From contig NC_059297.1 of assembly GCF_017591435.1 (NCBI RefSeq), forward strand, positions 1,125,080-1,189,079: 64,000 nucleotides of DNA. The letters are read 5' to 3'. Below the pieces are notes generated by a model. That model did not search any database. It saw nothing but the letters and a program-made list of their open reading frames with translations, and was not told the origin of the DNA. Of the stretch, positions 56,761 to 64,000 are shown in pieces (within the stretch, counting starts at the first letter, position 1; every line of letters begins with the position of its first letter). The stretch comes from Portunus trituberculatus. Lineage: Eukaryota > Arthropoda > Malacostraca > Decapoda > Portunidae. Made by a program: the position numbers and the translations under genes.

Positions 56761-58052
56761 CTCTTTCCGTTTCCCCAGCCTCCTTGCTATCCCTGGGAGA
56801 CGAGGCACACTCTGCCGTCTTGTGCCCCTGACCGCAGTTCCAACAACAGGGTTTGTACTGGTACTGCCCTGCTCTGCCGTTGACAGCCTTTCCACTACTC
56901 GATCCCTGCGGGCAGTACCTCTTGGTGTGCCCTGCTGCCCGCAAGTAGCACTTACTCCTGAACTCACCTAGGGGTGGTGAAGGGCCAAGTAGGCCTTCTG
57001 CACGGCCCCTTTCTTTGCCTTCACTCTCTGCGGGACATAATTCCCGCTGGGTCGCTCCGTCGTCCGAAATGACTCTATCTCCAGACCCTCGCCAGGGCCT
57101 CCTGAAGGTCCTTGGGTGTGCCTGCTGGACGTATATCCTCAATTGTTGATTATCGATGGCATCAACGAACTGATCCCGCAGGAGAATGGTGATCATCTCA
57201 CTGGCCTCCGGTGCGCACGCGCACCAGCACCTCCAAATCCTCGCCAGGCGTGTCAGGGTCTCCCGGCCTCGTAACCTGGCCCGGAACCTTGTCCTGAACA
57301 CCTCGGTTTGGTGCTGGTACCCGTACCTCCTCTCCAGTGTCGCCGTCACTTTACTATCTGAGCACCGCTGGGCAGCTGGCAGCTGGTTCAGAACTTCTAA
57401 TGCCGGTCCTTTGAGTGCCCACACCAGCTGCATGGCCATCTCAGGGCGACTCCACTGGTGGGCGCTGGCCAAGAGCTCGACTTTGTGTCTTATCGCTTCC
57501 CAAGACACTGTTCCATCGAACTCCTGTGGTCGGCGCCTCGTCCGTCCTTCAGCCTCCGTGACGTGGAGCTGGCAGCAGAGTGGTACGACTTTACTGAGGC
57601 TGGCGGGGATGGTGGAGGTGATAAGACGTTTACAGGAGAGCGTAGGGGAGACGGTATCACCTTGGCCAATGGAGAAAGGCTGTTTAGGCTTCCGTGACAA
57701 CTATTATCCTCCTCTTCATCACTCCCCTCAGCCTCACTAGCACGCCCACTTGACCGGGACAGCGTGCCTTTATGCTGAGAGAGTACAGGAGGCACCTGTG
57801 CCGCCACAACCTCATCCACATATCTCCTCAGTTCACTGGCCGCTTTTTCCACCTCTCCCTTCACCTGATCCTTGGTGAACACTTCACTTAACACCTCGTC
57901 TTTAACCCGTGAACACCTCCTTCACGAGCCCCACAACCTCCTTAATACACGGTCTACACTGCTCGTCACCGCTTGCAACTCAGCATGCTGTACCTCTCCC
58001 TGCGCCTTCAGGGCACTCATAACATCCGCTAGTGTGATTTCTTCGCCGCCAT
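56760..58052 (-). pseudogene. Gypsy-2 gag (capsid and zinc knuckles)
   Basis: An ATG at 58,052 (ATGGCGGCGAAG) opens gag but shifts soon. Then come LADVMSALKAQGEVQHAELQ, 57,894-57,490 (acidic and Ser/Pro-rich), and 57,550-56,900 with QEFDGTVSWEAIRHKVELLA, LKGPALEVLNQLPAAQRCSD, LERRYGYQHQTEVFRTRFRA and DQFVDAIDNQQLRIYVQQAH, a Gypsy-type capsid. Two knuckles follow: CYLRAAGHTKRYC (first Cys pair damaged) and CWNCGQGHKTAEC. It would package the element RNA. GC-rich and CpG-rich relative to its surroundings. Confidence 0.85.
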
Positions 58053-58593
58053 GCTGACTTAATTACTGTAAGGCACGTAACTTAACACAACACGCAGCTT
58101 ACCATGGCAAAACACACTGCCGTCCGCCCGCCCGCTGCTTGCCTCCACACACGCACACTCGGTAACGCACCGCGACGCACACACATTAGCACTTAACTCA
58201 TCCCACTCCTGACACCACTGTAACTTCACCACCCTGTGGGTCACACTTACACTTTTAGGGTCCGGTGCTTCCTCGTACATGATAAACTTACCGGCGCTCC
58301 TGTGTTCTCCCTGGCTCCCCTCAGAAGGCGGGTAGTAAAACACACTGTCTTGTCGGCTTCTGGCCCTCTATTCTCCGTTTCCACACTACACAGTAGTCCT
58401 ACGCTGAAGCTTGGCACCCGGGCCTCTTGTCGGCCCTCGGAAGGCTTCTTGACGCCTCGCTCCAGCTTACAAAAGCACACACAAGTACAGGAGGCAGTCT
58501 CGGCACGCGTGGGCTTCTTCTTTACCAGAGCTCTCTCACCACTCTCTGTCTCCCAAACTGTTCCGCCACCAATCCCAGGGCTGCTACATGTCA
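58053..58593 (-). mobile_element. Gypsy-2 5' LTR and leader
   Basis: On the minus strand it begins TGACATGTAGCAGCCCTGGG at 58,593 and shares blocks with the 53,328-53,526 LTR remnant, at least down to about 58,305 (CTCCCTGGCTCCCC). Sequence from 58,305 to the gag start may be the rest of the LTR or the leader; the boundary is unresolved and no clear primer-binding site was identified. CpG-rich. Confidence 0.65.
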
Positions 58594-58641
58594 CGTGATT
58601 GTGCATTTGTGGAATCTCTTTCTCACTCATTATTATTTAAC

Positions 58642-58643
<2 letters not shown>

Positions 58644-58674
<31 letters not shown>
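58644..58674. repeat. (GT)n microsatellite at LINE B 3' end
   Basis: About 15 GT units directly preceding ATTTACCTAATTG of LINE B copy 3. Confidence 0.97.
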
Positions 58675-58676
<2 letters not shown>

Positions 58677-61375
58677 TTACCTAATTGTATTTACCTAATT
58701 GTAACATACGGAAAAGAGCTATGCTCGTGCTGTCCCGTCTCCATATCTACTAATGTCCAGCTTTTCTTAAAATCATGAATATTCCTTGCTGACCACTTCC
58801 ACGTCTAAACTATTCCATGCTTCCACCCTTCTATGAGGGAAGCTATATTTTTCACATCTCTCCTATAAGTGGCCATTTTAGTTTTTTCCCATGCCCTCTC
58901 GACATTCTTTCATTCCACATACACAGATCTTCCCTATCCATTTTTCCATGCCAATCATCACTCTGTATATTGCTATCAGGTCTCCCTTTCTCTTCTGTTT
59001 TCCAGGGTCGGAAGTTGCATTCTTTTCAGTCTGTCTTCATAAGTCAAATCTCTTAAGTCAGGCACCATTTTTGTTGCAGCCCTCTGTACTTTCTCTAGTT
59101 TCCTTATGTGTTTCTTTAAGTTCGAGCCCACTGTATTGTTGCATATTCAAGCCTCGGTCTTATCATTGCAGTAATTATTTTCTTCATCATTTCTTCATCT
59201 AAATATACGAACGCCACTCTTATGTTCCTCAATAAGTTCAATACTTCTCCAATTATTTTGTTTATATGTCTCTCTGGCGATAGGTCATTGGTAATTGTCA
59301 CCCCAAGGTCTTTTTCTTCATGACTGGTTTTATGTCTTCATTTCCTATCTTGTACATACTCCTGATTCTTCTTTCACTCTTGCCAAACTCTATTTTCTTG
59401 CATTTTGTCGTGTTGAACTCCATTTGCCATGTACAGCTCCATTTCCATATTCTGTCCAAGTCTTCCTGGAGTAGTTCGCAATCTTTGTCACATCTCACTT
59501 TTCTTAACAATTTTGCATCGTCTGCAAATAGGCTCACATAACTGGACACCCCATCCACCATGTCATTTATGTAGACCGCGAACATTACTGGTGCCAACAC
59601 TGATCCCTGTGGAACTCCACTCTCCACCAAGCCCCATTCTGATGGTCTGTCCTTAATTATTGTTCTCATTTCTCTTCCTACCAAAAGTCTTCCATCCATT
59701 TTAGTAAACTGCCATGCACTCCTCCTACCATTTCAAGTTTCCAGATCAGTCTCCGGTGTGGTACCTTATCAAAGGCCTTTTTAAATCCAGATATATTCCA
59801 TCAGCCCAACCATCTCTTTCCTGTATTACATCTATCACCCTCGAATAGTAACATATCAGGTTTGTCGTGCATGAACGCCCTTTTCTAAAACCAAATTGAC
59901 ACTCACAAAGTATGTCATTTTTCTCCAAGAAGTCTGTCCATCTATTCTTCACCACCCTCTCACACATCTTAGCTACCACACTTGTAAGTGACACTGGTCT
60001 ATAGTTCAATGGGTCTCTTGTTACCTGATTTATAGATTGGGACAATGTTAGCTCTTTTCCAGTCTTGGGGCACTACACCTTCCCTTAATGAGGCATCAAT
60101 TACTTCACAAACTTTTTCTGCCAGTTGCTCCTGCATTCTCTTAAAATCCATCCTGATACCCCATCAGGTCCCACAGCTTTTCTCACTTCTAAACTCCCCA
60201 TCATATTCTTGATCTCCTCCACAGTTACTTGAAACTCCTTCATAATCCCTTTCTGTTCCATTACCAGTGGTTTGTCAAAAGCAGTCTCCTTTGTGAATAC
60301 CTTCCGAAAGCATCCATTCATAGCCTCTGCCATTTCCTGGGATCCTCACTGCATACTCCATTTACTTCTAAACTTTCAATACTTTCTATTTTTGATGTTG
60401 TTGTTCACATGTCTGTAAAAAGCCTTGGTTGGTCTTTACATTTATCAATTATATCCTTTTCTTGTTTCTTTCTTTCTTCTCTTCTAATCAACACATATTC
60501 ATTTCTTGCTCTTTTGTAACTTTCCCACTGCTTAATCCGTCTTTTCCTTCTCCACCTCTTCCATGCATCCTCTTTTCTTGTTCTAGCCTTTTCACATCTA
60601 TCGTTAAACCAGTCCTGCTTTCCAACTCTCTATGTTGTCTTATTGGTACAAATTTTTCTCACCTTCTTTGTATATTTTATAAATTCCTTCCACTTTTCAT
60701 TTGCTCCTTAGCACTCTTGAATTTCATCCAATTTGTCTCTTGAAAGAATTTCTTTAGGTTTCCAAAATCTGTCTTGGCATAATTCCATCTTCCCACTTTA
60801 TATTCTTCATTTCTTCTAGATTTCTCTTCATCTATCACCTTGAACTCCAAAACTGCATGATCACTCTTTGCTAAAGGGCACTCCACCCTCATCTCCTCAA
60901 TGACCATTGGCTCTGTACTAAAGACCAAGTCCAGTCTTGACGATGCTCCTCTCCTCCAAACCTAGTATCTTCTTTGACCCACTGAGTTAACACATTTTCC
61001 ATTGCCAGTGTCAATAGTGTATTTCCCATGTTGTCTCTGATCCTTCCATTGACCAGTCCTCCCAACACACCTCTTTACAATTAAAATCTCCCATCATTAT
61101 AGTTCGTTCACAGCCACCCAACATTTCTTCCAGACATGTTCCTGTATCACTTATCATTTCTTCATATTCCTGTACTGACCATGCATTTGTCTTAGGTACG
61201 TACACCACTATGTAGTGCCTCTTTTTCCTTCATTAGTTTCTGCTCTGATCTTTAGCACTTCTGCCTTTCCCATACCTTCTTTCACTTGATCCACCTTTAT
61301 ATCTTTTTAACCAGCAACATCACTCCTCCTCCCATCTTACCTACTCTATTTCTTTTCCAAACATTATATTTCCTT
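58675..61375 (-). mobile_element. LINE B copy 3 (5'-truncated)
   Basis: Near-identical to copies 1 and 2, with two 14-nt terminal units at the 3' end, RT (LFADDAKLLR at about 59,525, SGVPQGSVLAP) and endonuclease (GDFNCKEVCWEDW at about 61,090, CPLAKSDHAVLE at about 60,880). It shares the frameshifts after GWILRECRS and at MEDFW with the other copies. It ends at ATATTTCCTTC (61,375), where copy 1 continues TCCAACC but here a GT run and another LINE 3' end begin. Confidence 0.88.
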
Positions 61376-64000
61376 CGTGTGTGTATTCACCTAGTTGTAT
61401 TCACCTAGTTGTAATTTTACAGGGCCTGGGTATCATACTGTGTGGCCCGTCTCCATATCTACACACATCCAACTTTCCTTTAAAACTATGCACACTCCTT
61501 GCTGACACCACCTCCTCACTCAAACCATTCCACACCTCCACACATCTTTGTGGGAAACTATATTTTTCACATCCTTCAAGCATATTCCTTGGCTATCTTT
61601 TTACTATGCGATCTTGTAGTTCTATTTAAGTTTTCCTCTCTCAACATCATTTGCTCATTATCCACTTCATCCAGTCCATTCAACAGTTTATAAACCTGTA
61701 TTAAATCTCCTCTTTCTTCTTTGTTCCAAGGTAGGCAAATTCATTTCTTTTAATCTCTCCTCATAGGTCATTTCTGCCAATTCCGGAACCATTTTTGTTG
61801 CCATTCTCTGCAATCTCTCCAACTTCCTTATATGCTTCTTTTATAAGGGGACCAAACCACTCCAGCATATTCCAATCTTGGTCTAATTACCATACTAATT
61901 AATTTCTTCATCATATCTTTATCCATATAATGGAAGGCTAATCCAATATTTTTATCAAATTATACGTTTCTCCAAACATCTTATCAATATGAGCCTCAAA
62001 CTGCCCATGGTCTTGTATTATCACTCCCAAATCCTTTTCCTTTTCCACCTTTTTCAACACTACTTCTTCACCCATCTTATATGACCCTCTTGGCCGTCTT
62101 CCACTCTTCCCATCTCCATCACATGACTTTTGCTCAGATTAAATTCCATTTGCCACCTCTTGCTCCACTCCCAAATCTTATCCAGGTCTGCCTGTAAAAT
62201 TTCACAATCTTCTTCACTCTTCACACACCTACACAACTTCGCATCATCCGCAAACAAATTAATATAACTGTTTACTCCTCTGGCATGTCATTAATATATA
62301 CCAGGAAAAGTATTGGTGCCAGCACTGAGCCTTGTGGGACTCCACTCTCCACCACCAACCAGTCCGACTTTGCATCCCTTATTACCGTTCTCATCTCCTC
62401 CATCTCAAGTAGTTTTCCATCCACTTTAACACTTTTCCTTTCAGTCCTCCATAAATCTCTACTTTCCATAACAGTCTCATGTGAGGTACCTTGTCAAAAG
62501 CTTTCTTTAAATCCAAATATACACAGTCCATCCATCCCTCTCTCTGTATTTTGTCAACCACTCTTGAATAAAAGCTCAGTAGATTTGTTACACATGACCT
62601 CCCTTTCCTGAAGCCAAATTGATGATCCGATAATAACTTATGATCCTCCAGGAACCGTATCCAATATTTCTTTATCACCCTCTCACAAATCTTACCGACC
62701 ACACTTGTTAGAGACACAGGTCTATAGTTAAGAGGCTCTTCCTTACTGCCTCCCTTATAAATGGGCACCACTTCAGCTCTTTTCCACTCTACTGGTACTT
62801 CCCTGTTTCTAATGAACACCTTATAATATCATATAATGGATCAATCAATTCTTCTCTACACTCCTTCAATAATTTTCCTGAAACTTCATCTGGTCCCATC
62901 GCTTTATCATCTTTAAGTTCCTCCAACATTTTATATAACTCCTTTTAGGTATCTTAATGTCATCCATGTGCACATTTCCTTGTACATTCTGTGGCTTTAC
63001 AAACATTGTTTCTTCAGTAAATACTTGTTGAAACCTATTATTTAGCAATTCCGCTATATTCTTAGGGTCATCTACTATCCCTTGCTCTCCTTTTAATCTT
63101 TCAATGGACTCTCTTTTAAGTTTACCATTTATGAACCTGTAAAACAATTTTGGATGTTCCTTACTCTTGTCTACAATATCTTTTTCAAATTTTCTTTCTT
63201 CCTCCTCCTTACCCTCACATACTCATTTCTCGCCACTCTATAATTCTCCTTATTTAGTATATTCCTGCTCTTTTTCCATCTTTTCCAAGCCACATCTCTT
63301 TTCCTTAGCCTTAACACAAGTTGCATTAAACCAATCCTTTCTTCCTTCCTCTCTCGGTTTATACTTTGGTACAAATTTCATAACTCCTTCTTTATAATAT
63401 TTCATAAAATCTCATATTTCTTTTGCACTTCTCTGATTTGTAACATCTCCTCCCAATCTAATTTTCTGAAATAATTTTTCAAACTTTCTGTGTCCATCTT
63501 TCTATAATTCAATCTACCACTCCTGTATGTCTCGTCCTTCCTTCGCTGTGTTGTTGCTATCTGCATTTCCATAACCACATGATCACTCTTTCCCAAAGGA
63601 CACTTGTATTGTATATCTCCACATAGGTACACTTCTCTTGTTAACACCAAATCCAGTCTAGCCGGTTCATCATCTCCTCTATATCTAGTATTTTCCTTCA
63701 CCCTCTGTTCCATCATATTTTCCATCATTAGATTAAGAAATCTCTCTCCCATGCTTCCTCTCCAACACCACTTACTAGATTTTCCCAATCCACCTCCTTA
63801 CAATTAAAATCTCCTACTAGTATCACCTTTCTTTTTCCAGATAATACACTTTCCAAACTCTGTAAAGTATCCTTGATCATATTGTCGTATTCCTTAATGT
63901 CCAAGAATTTGTTTTAGGAGGTACATAGGTCACCATGATTATTAATTCTTTTCCATCACTTTTTATCCTTATGCTTATCACTTCTGTTGTTCTTCCCATA
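61376..64000 (-). mobile_element. LINE C copy 2 (3' part, runs out of the window)
   Basis: Starts with GTGTGTGTA, then two copies of TTCACCTAGTTGTA at 61,387-61,414. It proceeds through post-RT, RT and endonuclease to the APE region at the window edge (VTYVPPKTNS, plus about 63,920). It is the counterpart of LINE C copy 1 on the opposite strand, without the 174-bp duplication. Confidence 0.88.
61401..63788 (-). pseudogene. LINE C copy 2 ORF2 (frameshifted)
   Basis: Segments: endonuclease 63,788-63,402 (ARLDLVLTREVYLCG, CPLGKSDHVVME), fingers 62,819-62,391 (VPVEWKRAEVVPIYKGGSKE, NYRPVSLTSVVGKICE, QFGFRKGRSC, YLDLKKAFDKVPH), SGVPQGSVLAPILFLVYIND (62,469-62,272), FADDAKLCRCVKSEEDCE (62,257-62,060), and post-RT to 61,401. 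Catalytic residues intact; breaks are small indels (for example MPEE/EGVNSY near 62,277). Confidence 0.85.

Noticed and set aside
56550..57740. Plus-strand frames of 93-184 codons
   Set aside because: They are antisense to the GC-rich Gypsy gag and protease, which has clear family motifs on the minus strand.

Overview
This is eukaryotic, intergenic-type DNA dominated by transposable elements, most likely from an arthropod and plausibly a decapod crustacean. The evidence is the element mix (DIRS, BEL/Pao, Ty3/Gypsy, several APE-type LINEs, tRNA-derived SINEs, pogo/Tigger-like and Harbinger-like DNA transposon traces), very long (CT)n, (AC)n and (AT)n microsatellites, a degenerate TTAGG-like tract, and the absence of compact or operon-like genes. 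The host assignment is inference. Only one stretch looks like a host gene: a 3'-terminal coding exon at 25,085-26,194. A second short exon-like segment (45,504-45,612) resembles the N-terminus of HARBI1/ALP1-type proteins.

Layout. 1-13,020: an 89-bp direct repeat, a DIRS RT/RNase H relic, a SINE, a Tigger-like transposase relic, a Tigger-like non-autonomous element, a gene-poor stretch, a DIRS tyrosine-recombinase relic, long (CT)n and (AC)n tracts, and a nearly complete but frame-broken LINE (family C). 13,021-20,440: a block of very different base composition with no recognisable genes or elements. 20,440-24,690: a LINE fragment, a 72-bp inverted repeat, a second copy of the DIRS-(CT)n-(AC)n-LINE segment, ending in a C/A chimeric LINE. 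25,085-26,900: the host exon and a palindromic 45-bp tandem repeat. 27,120-31,675: a tandem array with a 1,224-bp period made of LINE 3' halves. 31,794-38,075: Gypsy fragments in permuted order, with an insertion by a Jockey-like LINE that retains a 665-codon open RT frame. 38,076-45,490: a head-to-tail chain of four LINE copies, each bounded by (GT)n. 45,504-50,000: Harbinger-like exon, minisatellite and a BEL/Pao relic. 50,083-53,327: LINE A. 53,328-58,593: a near-full-length but decayed Gypsy element with recognisable LTR pieces. 58,644-64,000: LINEs B and C, again bounded by (GT)n.

The most interesting pattern is that LINE families A, B and C repeatedly sit inside (AC)n/(GT)n microsatellites. 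Their sense 3' ends abut (AC)n, and their 5'-truncation points run straight into (AC)n, always with the same polarity. This suggests a LINE group that targets dinucleotide microsatellites and can nest in chains. Many repeat copies differ mainly by 1-5-nt indels, often in homopolymers, so some frameshifts may be sequencing or consensus errors rather than true decay.
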